A stretch of DNA of 64,000 bases from Sphingopyxis terrae subsp. terrae NBRC 15098 (GCF_001610975.1 NZ_CP013342.1:1364001-1428000); one strand, 5' to 3'. Numbered from the stretch's first letter, positions 49,501-58,026 are shown. Program-made: numbers and translations. The notes: generated from the letters alone by a model not told the origin.

Positions 49501-49676
49501 AGCGTTTCGCGCTCGCCCTCGGCCTTCGCCTTGCGGATGAGCGCGAGCCCCCGCCGCGTCACTGCCTCGAGGGTGGCGGGCGAGCGGGCAAGCTGGGTCC
49601 GCAGATCGGCGACAAGGTCGGCTTCGGAACGGCGGGCGAGGGCGCGGATGGCGGCGCGGTCGGTCGGCTGGGTCAT
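46584..49676 (-). CDS. putA: Bifunctional proline dehydrogenase / glutamate-semialdehyde dehydrogenase PutA
   Basis: The 1030-residue enzyme oxidises proline to glutamate in two steps with channelled intermediate. The FAD-dependent PRODH barrel spans about 120-460 (MIDAEESDRLEPHLDVYGAL, RLVKGAYWDTEIKRAQ, ATHNA) and the NAD-dependent P5C dehydrogenase spans about 540-1000 (ISPWNFPLAIFLGQ; catalytic Cys in QSAGQRCSALRLL). There is no N-terminal ribbon-helix-helix domain, so unlike E. coli PutA it should not repress itself. The divergent Lrp-family gene probably regulates it. ATG 49676 is chosen; upstream codons are not conserved in appearance. Confidence 0.95.
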   Translation of the reverse strand: MTQPTDRAAIRALARRSEADLVADLRTQLARSPATLEAVTRRGLALIRKAKAEGERETLVAQLMNRYRLSTEEGVVLMCLAEALLRVPDSATANALIRDKIAGRHWREGEDEDSPLVVALSARGLSLGSATLMLGAMGSKANPLTLLKSMIRRSGEPVIRQAALAAMKLLGQQFVMGETIDAAVRRADKDKGELASFDMLGEAARTAEDARRYYDSYAAAIARIGRDAKPGDPFANHGISIKLSALHPRYEYLQAERVREELIPDVIALARAARGVNIPLMIDAEESDRLEPHLDVYGALIDAGLADGWTGLGIVIQAYQKRASEAIRWVAAKARARGVMLSMRLVKGAYWDTEIKRAQTMGLGDFPVFTAKNHTDLNYMACAQILREHQDCIFPAFATHNAMTLAFIAELFDGADYELQRLHGMGEGAHDAIVALSPPPRPVRVYAPVGTHRDLLAYLVRRLLENGANSSFVHQFSDPDVTAEELAVDPRSIASVPSKIPTGLQLFDPVRRNSRGYDLGEPGVPEALAAAIAGARDSGRIAAPIVGGTAAAGTAEAVRNPATGAVVGHVIEAHADMVNAAIAAARAAQGDWSLAGGAFRAERLERAADLLEERDALFLGLAIDEAGKTLVDAVAEVREAVDFLRYYAAQARADFSYPIALPGPTGERNELILEGKGVFVAISPWNFPLAIFLGQVSAALAAGNAVLAKPAEQTPLIAHAAIELLLEAGVPADVLAFLPGRGETVGAALTGHDDIIGVAFTGSTEVARAINRSLAGRDGPIATLIAETGGANAMIVDSTALPEQVARDAVASAFQSAGQRCSALRLLCVQEDVADTMIDMVAGAMAELNIGDPAILSTDVGPIIDAEAQANIAAYVADARAAGRVIAEAARTDWPAGGTFVPPTMIRLDHVTDLRREIFGPVLHFATWKGGELDALIDAINASGYGLTLGVHTRIDGVAAHVAARAAVGNVYVNRNQIGAIVGSQPFGGRGLSGTGPKAGGPHYLHRFAEEKSISTDITAAGGNAALMAG

Positions 49677-49773
49677 GGCGCATGATAGCATGCGGTGAAA
49701 AGGCAATCCGCCTTCAATCGCGCACCTACGATTATCTTTTGACCTATTATCGGCGTCATATTAGGCAATTGGT

Positions 49774-50244
49774 ATGGCAAATTCGAAAATCATGGTCGAT
49801 CTGGACGAATTCGATCGCAAGATCATCGCGATATTGGGCCGCGACGGGCGGATGACCTACACCGAACTGGCGCAGCGCGTCGGCCTGTCGAAGACGCCTT
49901 GCCAGCAACGCGTCAAGCGACTGGTCGACAGCGGGCTGATCACCGGCTTTCGCGCGATCGTTGACCCCGCCAAGCTGGGGCTCGACCATGTGGCCTTTAC
50001 CGAGGTCAAGCTGTCCGACACGCGCGAGGAGGCGCTACGCCGCTTCAACGACGCAGTGCGGCGGATTCCCGAGGTCGAGGAATGCCACATGATCGCGAGC
50101 AGCTTCGACTATCTCCTGAAGGTGCGTACCCTCGACATCCGCCGCTATCGCATCGTGTTGGGCGAGAAAATCTCCAGCCTGCCGCATGTCGCGAGCACCT
50201 CGACCTTCGTCGCGATGGAAACGATCTGCGAATCGGCGCGCTGA
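49774..50244 (+). CDS. Lrp/AsnC-family regulator (PutR-like)
   Basis: The 156-residue regulator has the Lrp N-terminal helix-turn-helix (about 8-65: LDEFDRKIIAILGRDGRMTY, LAQRVGLSKTPCQQRVKRL) and a C-terminal RAM ligand-binding domain (about 75-150). The gene is divergent from putA with 97 bp between starts, a layout known for PutR, which activates putA in response to proline in alphaproteobacteria. The shared intergenic region is AT-rich and contains TTGACC on the regulator's strand. Proline as ligand is an inference from position. Confidence 0.9.
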   Translation: MANSKIMVDLDEFDRKIIAILGRDGRMTYTELAQRVGLSKTPCQQRVKRLVDSGLITGFRAIVDPAKLGLDHVAFTEVKLSDTREEALRRFNDAVRRIPEVEECHMIASSFDYLLKVRTLDIRRYRIVLGEKISSLPHVASTSTFVAMETICESAR

Positions 50245-50289
50245 GCCGCCGGTCTGCACCGCTGCCGCATCCCGGCCAGAATCTCTTTC

Positions 50290-51579
50290 TTATTTCACGT
50301 CGGTTCGCCCGGTAGACGGCAGGCGCGAATCGATTTTCGCCACGATCCGGCATTCGAGGGACTGTGCAGCGCAGTCCTTCGCGACGGCCTTTTCGAGATC
50401 GTTCGGCCAAGCCGTCCAGGTCACATGCGGGCCACCACCCGCATCGACCGATAGCGCCACCTTGCTGTTGGACGACCAGGACACCGCCTCGCATTCATCC
50501 TTGGCTTCGGCCCGGCAGGCCGCCAGTGCCGCCTTCTTCGCGCTGTCAAAATCCTTCGCGCCGGACACCGACCACACCGAATTGCGCCACGGCGCCTTGC
50601 CGCTCTTGGTCCAGCTTTGCGCGGTAAACCAGGGCTTGCCGAAAGCGTCGGGATCGTATCGCACGGCCTGTTCCGTAACCAGGTCGAAAAAGCCCGCCTC
50701 GCTGCATCGCTTGTGCCTCTTTCGGCAGAAATCGAGCGCGCGCTTCTGGGCAGCCGTGGCCGAGGATGCGCTCGCTGCGCCGCCCATCACGCCGCCGCCC
50801 ATCGTCAGGGCAATATAAACGTCCGAACCAGCCAGTGTGACGCTACAAGTCTTACCGCTGTCGGCCTGGCACAGCGCAACCACATCGAACGCCGCCTTGT
50901 CCGGCAAAGGTCGCCCGCCCACGATCCAGACCTCGCGCGGCGGCGTCCCCTCGGCACCCGCATCAGGCCACGCGAGAGCACCGTAGCGGCGATGCGGATC
51001 GTTCACCGGACCATAGATTCGCGGCGATTCGGAAATATTCTGCCCGGAGGGCGCGATCAACGCTGGCGCCGTCGCCCACTGGATTTCCTCGCACTCATCG
51101 TTTTCGTCCCTGCAATATTTGGCCATGGCCTTTTCTGCCTTGCCTTTATCCACCTCGGACACCGCATAAAGATCGCCCTCGACCCCGCGGGAGATGACAA
51201 GCGCGCCATTGGCGCCACCGGCCGCTGTCGTGCACCCGGATCCCATCGCTGCATTGCAGGCCGCCAGCGCCGCGCGATCGGCGCGCGTCCGATTCGAATA
51301 GCCGGTGACGAGCCAGGCCCAGCTAGAATCGCGATGCCAGGCGGCCGCATAATAATTGTCATAAGCGGACCTCGTCGGCTGTTGCGGCTCCTCCTCGCCG
51401 CCGCCATCGTCATAGCCGGGGTTTGGCGCACACCCTTGCCATCCGCCCGTCCCGCCGCCAATCGGGAAGAACCCGTCGGGACAGCCACCTTCCGCATGTG
51501 CTGCCGGAGACATGAAGTCGAAAAGGATCGCCGCGCATAGCGTAAGAAAAATCCGGCCGAGAAAAGGCTTCCAGTCCAT
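50290..51579 (-). CDS. Secreted DUF4189-repeat protein
   Basis: The 429-residue product has a signal peptide (WKPFLGRIFLTLCAAILFDF, cleaved near AAHAE). It contains about three DUF4189-like units marked by WS/Y-x-G motifs and paired Cys (RAALAACNAAMGSGC, ALDFCRKRHKRC, AALAACRAEAKDEC). DUF4189 domains occur in exported proteins of unknown function, often in tandem. The first third is Gly-rich (GGGTGGWQGCAPNPG). Start choice is uncertain: ATG 51579 gives a normal signal peptide and has GGGGA about 11 bases upstream, but 51591 and 51609 are possible. It is convergent with the Lrp gene. Confidence 0.72.
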   Translation of the reverse strand: MDWKPFLGRIFLTLCAAILFDFMSPAAHAEGGCPDGFFPIGGGTGGWQGCAPNPGYDDGGGEEEPQQPTRSAYDNYYAAAWHRDSSWAWLVTGYSNRTRADRAALAACNAAMGSGCTTAAGGANGALVISRGVEGDLYAVSEVDKGKAEKAMAKYCRDENDECEEIQWATAPALIAPSGQNISESPRIYGPVNDPHRRYGALAWPDAGAEGTPPREVWIVGGRPLPDKAAFDVVALCQADSGKTCSVTLAGSDVYIALTMGGGVMGGAASASSATAAQKRALDFCRKRHKRCSEAGFFDLVTEQAVRYDPDAFGKPWFTAQSWTKSGKAPWRNSVWSVSGAKDFDSAKKAALAACRAEAKDECEAVSWSSNSKVALSVDAGGGPHVTWTAWPNDLEKAVAKDCAAQSLECRIVAKIDSRLPSTGRTDVK

Positions 51580-51780
51580 GACGCGCGTCATCCCCACTGA
51601 ATCTTTCATTCTGAAAATCAGCATTGGATAGCGGTTCGTGCCGGTAAGGCGACGGCTGCGGCGTACCAGTACAGATGCCGGTGATAGCGACATGGCCGAT
51701 CGGGCGCGGCCTGACGGTTCGCCAATACCGATACAATCGATGCCGAGATTATCGTCGGCAGCAAGGTTAGATGGGATGAA

Positions 51781-51854
51781 TGGAGGCCCGAGCCGGAATC
51801 GAACCGGCGTATACGGATTTGCAGTCCGCTGCGTCACCACTCCGCCATCGGGCC
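51781..51854 (-). tRNA. tRNA-Cys (anticodon GCA)
   Basis: On the minus strand the sequence begins GGCCCGATGGCGGAGTGG, has the anticodon loop CTGCAAA with GCA, a T arm GCCGGTTCGATTCCGGC, and an encoded CCA end (51781-51783). The acceptor stem GGCCCGA pairs fully with TCGGGCC. Confidence 0.96.
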
Positions 51855-52121
51855 TCGCGCCGAACGCCGCGGCCGCTGTGTCGCGGGCCGGGCCGGGTGT
51901 TGGACGGCGCCGCTAGTGCGGGGCTTTGGCGGGCTTGTCAAGGATTCGCCAAGGCCCACTCCAATTCGCACGCATTTTCGCGCAATGCGGGGTTGGCGCC
52001 ACCAACGCGGCCAGCTATGCGCGACGCAGCGCCGCGCGATGCTGTATTAGTATTGCAACACAGCATCGGTTCGGCTAGAACGGCCCCAAGCTTCAGGGCC
52101 CCAGAATCGGAAAACAGGCTG

Positions 52122-52784
52122 ATGGCGACGAAATTGAACGAAGTGACTGCTGCGGACATGCGGGCTGCGATGATCGATAGCCAGCTGAGAACCAATGACG
52201 TGATCGACCCGGCGGTCGTCGCGGCGATGGGCAGCGTGGCGCGCGAGGCGCATGTTCCCGCGGCGTTGGCGAGCGTCGCCTATATGGACCGCGCGATCGC
52301 GCTGGGTCACGGCCGCGCGCTCAACGCACCGCTCGTCACCGGCCGCCTGCTGGTCGCAGCCGATATCCGGCCCGGCCAGCGCGTGCTGCTGATCGGTGCG
52401 GCGACGGGCTACACCGCCGCGCTGCTCGCGGCGCTCGGTGCGTCGGTCGTCGCGGTCGAGGAGCAGGCCGACCTGCTCGCCGCCGCCCGCGCCGCAACCG
52501 ACAATCCCGCGATTCGCTGGGTCGAAGGTCCGCTGGCCGCAGGCGCGCCCGGCGAAGCGCCCGTCGACCGCATCCTGATCGACGGCGCGATCGAACAGCT
52601 TCCCGACGCGTTGGCAGCGCAGCTCGCCGAAGGCGGCAAGCTGGTCGCGGCGCGCCGCGAAGGCAGCGTCACCCGGCTTGTCCAGGGCGTCAAGACCGCC
52701 GGCACACTTGCGCTGCGCGCCTTTGCCGACATGGATGTCGCGGCGCTGCCGGGTTTCGAGGCCCCCAAGGGTTTTCGCTTCTGA
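52122..52784 (+). CDS. Protein-L-isoaspartate O-methyltransferase family protein
   Basis: The 220-residue protein belongs to the PCMT family: RAAMIDSQLRTNDVIDPAVV at the N-terminus, AYMDRAIALGHGRALNAP, and the SAM-binding loop GQRVLLIGAATGYTAALLAA. Motif I reads LIGAATGY instead of the common EIGTGSGY, and the substrate-binding Ser-rich loop is weak. This alphaproteobacterial subgroup may therefore not repair isoaspartate. The start at 52122 gives the usual N-terminus. It stands upstream of a TolC-family gene and popZ, a conserved order in this class. Confidence 0.85.
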   Translation: MATKLNEVTAADMRAAMIDSQLRTNDVIDPAVVAAMGSVAREAHVPAALASVAYMDRAIALGHGRALNAPLVTGRLLVAADIRPGQRVLLIGAATGYTAALLAALGASVVAVEEQADLLAAARAATDNPAIRWVEGPLAAGAPGEAPVDRILIDGAIEQLPDALAAQLAEGGKLVAARREGSVTRLVQGVKTAGTLALRAFADMDVAALPGFEAPKGFRF

Positions 52785-52816
52785 GAGCCCCCCCTCCCTT
52801 CAGGCTGAACCATATC

Positions 52817-54301
52817 ATGCACGACATCGACACAAAAATGACCGGACGACGCGCCCGCTGGCTAGCGGGCATGGCGCTCGGCGCGCTGGCGCTGTCGTCG
52901 CAGGCGCAGGCCGAGACGCTGCAGGGCGCGCTCGCCAAAGCCTATGAGAATAATCCGACGCTGACGGCGGCGCGCGCCGGACAGCGCGCGAATGACGAGA
53001 ATGTTCCGATCCAGAAGGCATCGGGCCTGCCCTCGGTCGGTGCCAGCGTCGATTATCAGGAAAATCTGGTCATCCCGGGCAACAGCTTCGTTTCGCCGGG
53101 CCGCGTCCTGTCTGCGGGCAGCCAGCTCAGCGTGCCGATCTATCAGGGCGGCGCGGTGCGCAACGCGGTGAAGGCGGCCGAATATCGCGTCGAGGCCGGG
53201 CAATCCGATCTGCGCGCAACCGAAGCGAGCATTTTCTCGCAGGTCGTGGGCGCATATATGGACGTGATCCGCGACCAGGCGATCGTCCAGCTCAACCAGA
53301 AGAATGTCGCGGTCCTCAAGACCAATTTGCAGGCATCGAGTGACCGCTTCGAGATCGGCGATCTGACGCGCACCGACGTCGCCCAATCGCAGGCCCGGCT
53401 TGCGCTGGCCGAGGGCGACCTGCGCGGCGCCGAAGCCAATCTGATTCGCAGCCGCGAAAATTATGTGAAGCTGGTCGGCGATGCGCCGGTCGACCTCCAG
53501 CCGCCGCCGGCGCTACCCAATCTCCCCCACTCGGTTGAGGATGCGGTCGCGATCGCGCTCAACAACAATCCCGACATCGAAGCGGCAAACCAGCGCATCA
53601 ACGCATCGCGCGCCGACATCGGCGCTGCGCGGGCCGCCCGCATGCCCAAACTGTCGGCGACGCTGGGGGGCGGCTACAACAATAATCTCCATTCGATTCC
53701 TGCCGGCAACACCGTGGCCGAGAATACGACGAAGAGCGCCGCCGCCGGCCTGTCGCTGACGCTGCCGATCTTTCAGGGCGGCCGCCCGTCGGCCCAGGTG
53801 CGCCAGGCGCAATCGCGCAGCAGCCAGGCGATTGAAACCTATGTTGCCACCGAACGCGACGTGATCGCGCAGACGCGCGGGGCCTATGCCGCGTGGCAGG
53901 CGAACGAGCGCGTCATCGCCGCGACCGAGCAGGCGGTGGGCGCCAATGCCCTGTCGCTCGAGGGGGTGCGCGCCGAAAACAGCGTCGGCACGCGCTCGAT
54001 CCTCGACATATTGAATGCCGAACAAGAATATCTGAACGCGCAGGTCCAGCTCGTCTCGGCGAAGCGCAACAGCTATGTCGCGGCTTTCTCGGTCCTCGCC
54101 GCGATGGGCAAGGCCGAAGCGCGCGACCTGGGGATCGAGGGCGGCGCGCTCTATGATCCGGCGGTAAATTATCGCCGTGTTCGCGGTCAGATCTGGGATT
54201 GGGCCGACGATCCGAAGCCGCAGCAGCAGGCCACCGATACGCGCAGCGTTCCCGCCGCCGATGCCAGCGTGCCTGCCGTGGAGCCGCTTCCCCAACAATA
54301 A
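52817..54301 (+). CDS. TolC-family outer-membrane channel protein
   Basis: The 494-residue protein has a signal peptide (cleaved near SSQAQAE) and begins with TLQGALAKAYENNPTLTAAR, the TolC type rather than the CzcC type. Two OEP repeats follow (IALNNNPDIEAANQRINASR in the second) and a low-complexity C-terminal tail. The GGYNNNLHSIP and PIFQGGRPSAQVRQA strands fit the TolC fold. It is likely the general exit duct for type I secretion and drug RND pumps. No cognate pump is adjacent. The possible HAE1 permease at position 1 is far away. Confidence 0.92.
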   Translation: MHDIDTKMTGRRARWLAGMALGALALSSQAQAETLQGALAKAYENNPTLTAARAGQRANDENVPIQKASGLPSVGASVDYQENLVIPGNSFVSPGRVLSAGSQLSVPIYQGGAVRNAVKAAEYRVEAGQSDLRATEASIFSQVVGAYMDVIRDQAIVQLNQKNVAVLKTNLQASSDRFEIGDLTRTDVAQSQARLALAEGDLRGAEANLIRSRENYVKLVGDAPVDLQPPPALPNLPHSVEDAVAIALNNNPDIEAANQRINASRADIGAARAARMPKLSATLGGGYNNNLHSIPAGNTVAENTTKSAAAGLSLTLPIFQGGRPSAQVRQAQSRSSQAIETYVATERDVIAQTRGAYAAWQANERVIAATEQAVGANALSLEGVRAENSVGTRSILDILNAEQEYLNAQVQLVSAKRNSYVAAFSVLAAMGKAEARDLGIEGGALYDPAVNYRRVRGQIWDWADDPKPQQQATDTRSVPAADASVPAVEPLPQQ

Positions 54302-54375
54302 GACTTGGCAAGCCCGCCCGCGCGCCGGTATGAACATGGTTAACCGGTATTTCCGGTGGAACTTAGGGGGCAAGC

Positions 54376-54819
54376 ATGGGCGACATGTCGCGGGAGCCAT
54401 CGATGGAAGACATTTTGTCGTCGATCCGGCGCGTCATCGCGCGTGACGAGGCCCCTGGGGCGCGCGCGCAGCGTGCGGCGGTGCCGAGCGAGGATATTCT
54501 CGACCTCAACGAAGAGGAAGAAGACGCCGTCGCCGAATCAGCCCTTGACGACAGCGGCGCCGCGACCGCGCAGGAAGAGCTGGTGTCGGTTGCCAGCGCC
54601 GATGCCGCGCGTCAGTCGCTCGAAGCGCTCACCGCCGCGATGGCGCCAGCCGCGGCCGCGGCCGCCGCGACGGTGCCCGCAGGGGGACGCAGCCTCGAGG
54701 ATGTCGTCGTCGACGCGATGCGGCCGATGCTCAAGCAATGGCTCGACGCCAATCTGCCGGCGATGGTCGAATCGATGGTGGCGCGCGAAATCAGCCGCAT
54801 CACCGGCAAGCGCCTCTAA
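54376..54819 (+). CDS. popZ: Polar organizing protein PopZ (DUF2497)
   Basis: The 147-residue protein has the two conserved ends of PopZ: the N-terminal helix MSREPSMEDILSSIRRVIAR, which binds client proteins, and the C-terminal oligomerisation helices (about 105-147, LEDVVVDAMRPMLKQWLDAN). A disordered acidic and Ala-rich middle lies between them. PopZ builds a pole-localised matrix that anchors ParB and the chromosome origin in alphaproteobacteria. GGGGG precedes the ATG. The middle region is short compared with Caulobacter PopZ. Confidence 0.88.
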   Translation: MGDMSREPSMEDILSSIRRVIARDEAPGARAQRAAVPSEDILDLNEEEEDAVAESALDDSGAATAQEELVSVASADAARQSLEALTAAMAPAAAAAAATVPAGGRSLEDVVVDAMRPMLKQWLDANLPAMVESMVAREISRITGKRL

Positions 54820-54822
54820 GGC

Positions 54823-55692
54823 TCAGGCCGCCCAATCCTCCAGCAGATAGCGCGCGATCGCCAGCGGCGGCGGTGCCATGAAGCTCGCGCCCATGTCGCC
54901 GGCGAGCGCCGCGCGTACCTCCGCACGGTCGACCCACATCGCCGCTTCAAGTTCGGTGGTGTCGATCGTCAACGCGGCGTCGCGCGCGACCGCGCGGCAC
55001 CCGATCATCAGCGACGAGGGGAAGGGCCAGGGCTGGCTCGCCACATAAGATACATCGGACACGGCGATGCCCGCTTCCTCGAACAATTCGCGCGCCACCG
55101 CTTCCTCAAGCGATTCACCCGGCTCGACGAAGCCCGCGAGAGCCGAAAAGAAGCCCGGCGGGAAGCCGGGCTGGCGGCCGAGCAGCACGCGGCCATCATA
55201 TTCGGCGAGCATGATGACAACGGGGTCGACGCGCGGGAAATGTTCCGCCCCGCAAGAGGCGCAGCGGCGACCCCAGCCGCCCCGGAACAATTCGGTCGGT
55301 GAACCGCAAACGGCGCAGAACCGGTGCCGCGCGTGCCAGTCGACGAGGCTGCGCGCGCCGCCGTAGAGCGCCGCTTCTTCGGGCGACAGCATCGGGAGCA
55401 GCCGCATCACGGTGCGCGAACGCGCATCGACGCGCCCTCCGGCATGCGCCTCGCGCACGAAGCGGGGCGCGCCGCTATCGTCGATCCCGAGCAGCAACAG
55501 CGCACGCTCGTCGGCCGGATCAAGCGCTTCCCATATCAGCCCGCCGCCGCTGCCCGGCACCGGATCGATGCCGTCAAGCAGCAGGCAGGTCGCGCGCGGA
55601 TCGGCGATCGCCGCCGCGAAAGCATCGGGATCGGTGCGGAGCCGGTCGGCGCGGTCGAGCCGCGCCCCGGTAAAGCCGAGCGGCAGCGGCAT
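54823..55692 (-). CDS. nudC: NAD-capped RNA / NADH pyrophosphatase NudC
   Basis: The 289-residue Nudix hydrolase cleaves NAD(H) and NAD caps of RNA. It has the zinc ribbon FCAVCGSPTE...CASCG (about 132-155), the Nudix box GFVEPGESLEEAVARELFEE and the NudC-specific SQPWPFPSS motif downstream. The C-terminus ends soon after the Nudix fold, as usual. Its start codon shares one base with the stop of the serine hydrolase gene, making it the third gene of the mutY - hydrolase - nudC operon. It is convergent with popZ. Confidence 0.94.
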   Translation of the reverse strand: MPLPLGFTGARLDRADRLRTDPDAFAAAIADPRATCLLLDGIDPVPGSGGGLIWEALDPADERALLLLGIDDSGAPRFVREAHAGGRVDARSRTVMRLLPMLSPEEAALYGGARSLVDWHARHRFCAVCGSPTELFRGGWGRRCASCGAEHFPRVDPVVIMLAEYDGRVLLGRQPGFPPGFFSALAGFVEPGESLEEAVARELFEEAGIAVSDVSYVASQPWPFPSSLMIGCRAVARDAALTIDTTELEAAMWVDRAEVRAALAGDMGASFMAPPPLAIARYLLEDWAA

Positions 55693-56975
55693 CAGGCCAT
55701 CACATCCTTGTAAAAGGCCTTGCCGAAGTCGCGTTGGAAGGGCAGCGCCTCCGACGGCATATATTGGGTATAGCCGCCGACGCGATAGCCGCGGCGGCGA
55801 TCGACAAAGGCGATGGTGCCGGCCGCACCGCCCCAGCCATAAACGCCTTCGCCGGTCGGCGATCCGGCCAGCGACACGCGGCCGCCGGCGCCAAAGCCCT
55901 CACCGTCGATGAACGTATTCTTGCGATCAACCGAATCGGCGAGCAGGTTCGACATGCCGAGCCGCGCGGTTTCGGGCTTCATGATCCGCACGCCGCCGGT
56001 TTCACCTTCGCCGAGCAGCATGGCGAGGAACCGGTCGTAATCGCGCGCCGTCGAAACGAGACCGCCGCCGCCATAGGGCATCGGCGGCGGGTCGAGGTAG
56101 ATCGAGCTCGTCGCGGGGTCGATCGGCAGCAGCACGCCGCCCAGCGGCGCATAGTTGGTCGACAACCGCGCTTCTTCGTCGCCGGTGACGCGAAAACCGG
56201 TGCTCGCCATCCCGAGCGGATCGAAAATGCGCGCCTTCAGAAAGGCGTCGAAGGGCTGACCTGAGACGACCTCGATCACGCGGCCCATCAGGTCGAGCCC
56301 GACCGAATAGCTCCAGCGGGTGCCGGGTTCATAGACGAGCGGCAGCGTCGCGAGCCGGTCGGCGAAAACCGCCAGGCTCGGCGCGGGGGTGGTCGGCGGG
56401 AAGCCTGGAATCGGCAGACGGCTGACCTGCCCGCCCAATATCCCCGCTTCGTTATAGGCGTCGCGGAGCGGCCCCTTCTGGACAATATTATAGCCGAGCC
56501 CGGCGGTGTGGGTGAGAAGCTGGCGGACCGTGATCGGCCCCTTCGCGGGGTGCACGTCGGTGATCGATCCGTCGGGAGTGTTCTGCACCTTCATCGCCGC
56601 AAAGGCCGGAAGGAAATCGGCGATCGGCTGATCCAGCGTCATCTTGCCGTCCTCGATCAGCAGCATGGCCGCCATGCCGGTGACCGGCTTGGTCATCGAA
56701 TAGAGGCGCCAGATCGTGTCCGGAGCCACAGCGCGCTGCGAATCCATCGCCTGCTTGCCTGCGCCCAGATAGTCGGGCGGCGCCTGATCCTTGCCTATCG
56801 CAGCGATAGCGCCGGCGAGTTCGCGGCGGTCCACGAATCCCTTGATGAAGGCGTAGGTCGCCGGATAGAGCGCCTCGGCATTGGTCCAGGCGAAGGCGGC
56901 GCGCGGCAACAGCGTCGCGCTGCCCCCCAGCGCCAGGCTGCCGAGCAGCGCGCGGCGCGAAATCATCATCGTCAT
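55692..56975 (-). CDS. Beta-lactamase-family serine hydrolase (class C / EstB type), Tat-like signal
   Basis: The 427-residue protein has a twin-arginine-like leader (MISRRALLGSLALGG) and the serine hydrolase motifs SMTK (Ser in the LYSMTKPVTGMAAM segment), the Tyr of WSYSVGLDLMG, and HTAGL. The GWGGAAGTIAFVDRRRGYR segment near the C-terminus is typical of the EstB/penicillin-binding-protein-like esterase branch. It could hydrolyse esters or D-amino peptides; true beta-lactamase action is not implied. It overlaps mutY by 4 nt and nudC by 1 nt, so the three are coupled. Confidence 0.88.
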   Translation of the reverse strand: MTMMISRRALLGSLALGGSATLLPRAAFAWTNAEALYPATYAFIKGFVDRRELAGAIAAIGKDQAPPDYLGAGKQAMDSQRAVAPDTIWRLYSMTKPVTGMAAMLLIEDGKMTLDQPIADFLPAFAAMKVQNTPDGSITDVHPAKGPITVRQLLTHTAGLGYNIVQKGPLRDAYNEAGILGGQVSRLPIPGFPPTTPAPSLAVFADRLATLPLVYEPGTRWSYSVGLDLMGRVIEVVSGQPFDAFLKARIFDPLGMASTGFRVTGDEEARLSTNYAPLGGVLLPIDPATSSIYLDPPPMPYGGGGLVSTARDYDRFLAMLLGEGETGGVRIMKPETARLGMSNLLADSVDRKNTFIDGEGFGAGGRVSLAGSPTGEGVYGWGGAAGTIAFVDRRRGYRVGGYTQYMPSEALPFQRDFGKAFYKDVMA

Positions 56976-58012
56976 CGGTCACTCTCCCGCATCTTGTCGA
57001 CCAGTTTGCGATACAGCGTCGGCAGACCGGCCGCGTCAAGCGCCGAAATCGGCCACCACTCACCTTCCCCTGCGGCATCCTCAACTCCGCGCCGGACGAG
57101 CGTCAATGTGAGGTCGAAATGGGTGAAGCCGTGCCGCACGGAGACGGCTCCGTCGCCGGATGCGGGCGGTTCGTCCCACGTACCGCCGGGCAATGCCCGC
57201 ATCCCGCCGAGCATCCCCTTGTCGGGGCGCCGTACCAGCCACAGCCGCGCATCCGATTCGATCCACCAGGCGCTTCCGTGGCGCTGCGGCTTCGCCTTTT
57301 TGGGCGGCTTGACCGGAAGGGATTCGGCGGTGCCGGCCGCAAATGCGGCGCAGTCGGCGGCGAGAGGACAGCGGGTGCAGGCGGGGCTGCGCGGCGTGCA
57401 GATCGTTGCGCCCAGATCCATGAGAGCCTGCGCGAAGTCGCCGGGGCGATCGCCCGGAACGAGCGGCGCCAGCGCGGCACGGATCGCGCGCTTTGCCGCC
57501 GGCAGCGGCGTGGTGATCAGCCGGTGGCGCGCGATCACCCGCTCGATATTGGCGTCGACAACGACCGCGGGGCGGCCAAAGGCGATCGCCGCGACCGCCG
57601 CCGCGGTGTAATCGCCAACGCCCGGCAAGGCACGCAAGCCCGCCTCGCTGTCCGGAAAAAGACCGTCATGATCGGCGACCACCGCCCGCGCGCAGGCGAG
57701 CAGGTTGCGGGCGCGGGCATAATATCCAAGGCCCGCCCACGCCGCCATTACGTCCGCGTCGTCGGCCGCCGCGAGATCGGCGACGTTCGGCCAACGTGCG
57801 GTAAAACGGGCGAAATAGCCTGCGACAGCAGCAACGGTCGTCTGTTGCAGCATCACTTCGGCGAGCCAGATGCGGTAGGGATCGGGCGTCACCACGCTCC
57901 CTGGCGCGATACGCCAGGGGAGGATGCGCGCCGCATGGTCGTACCAGGCGAGCAGCCGCGGCGCGAAATCCGCGTCGGCCGCGATATCGGGGTCTGGCAT
58001 CTGGACGCTCAC
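56972..58012 (-). CDS. mutY: A/G-specific adenine glycosylase MutY
   Basis: The 346-residue enzyme removes adenine mispaired with 8-oxoguanine. The helix-hairpin-helix GxGD core is seen (RALPGVGDYTAAAVAAIAFG, VVDANIERV with the catalytic Asp), the catalytic Glu lies in AEVMLQQTT (Glu52), and the 4Fe-4S cluster ligands are in CTPRSPACTRCPLAADC. A NUDT1-like C-terminal domain (about 230-346) recognises the oxidised base. It is the first gene of its operon and starts only 14 bp from the divergent dciA-like gene, so the two promoters must overlap coding sequence or each other. Confidence 0.95.
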   Translation of the reverse strand: MSVQMPDPDIAADADFAPRLLAWYDHAARILPWRIAPGSVVTPDPYRIWLAEVMLQQTTVAAVAGYFARFTARWPNVADLAAADDADVMAAWAGLGYYARARNLLACARAVVADHDGLFPDSEAGLRALPGVGDYTAAAVAAIAFGRPAVVVDANIERVIARHRLITTPLPAAKRAIRAALAPLVPGDRPGDFAQALMDLGATICTPRSPACTRCPLAADCAAFAAGTAESLPVKPPKKAKPQRHGSAWWIESDARLWLVRRPDKGMLGGMRALPGGTWDEPPASGDGAVSVRHGFTHFDLTLTLVRRGVEDAAGEGEWWPISALDAAGLPTLYRKLVDKMRESDR

Positions 58013-58026
58013 CCCCCGCCTATGGC

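Noticed and set aside
46905-49685. 926-codon open frame opposite putA
   Set aside because: It is an antisense shadow. putA has both catalytic domains intact on the other strand.
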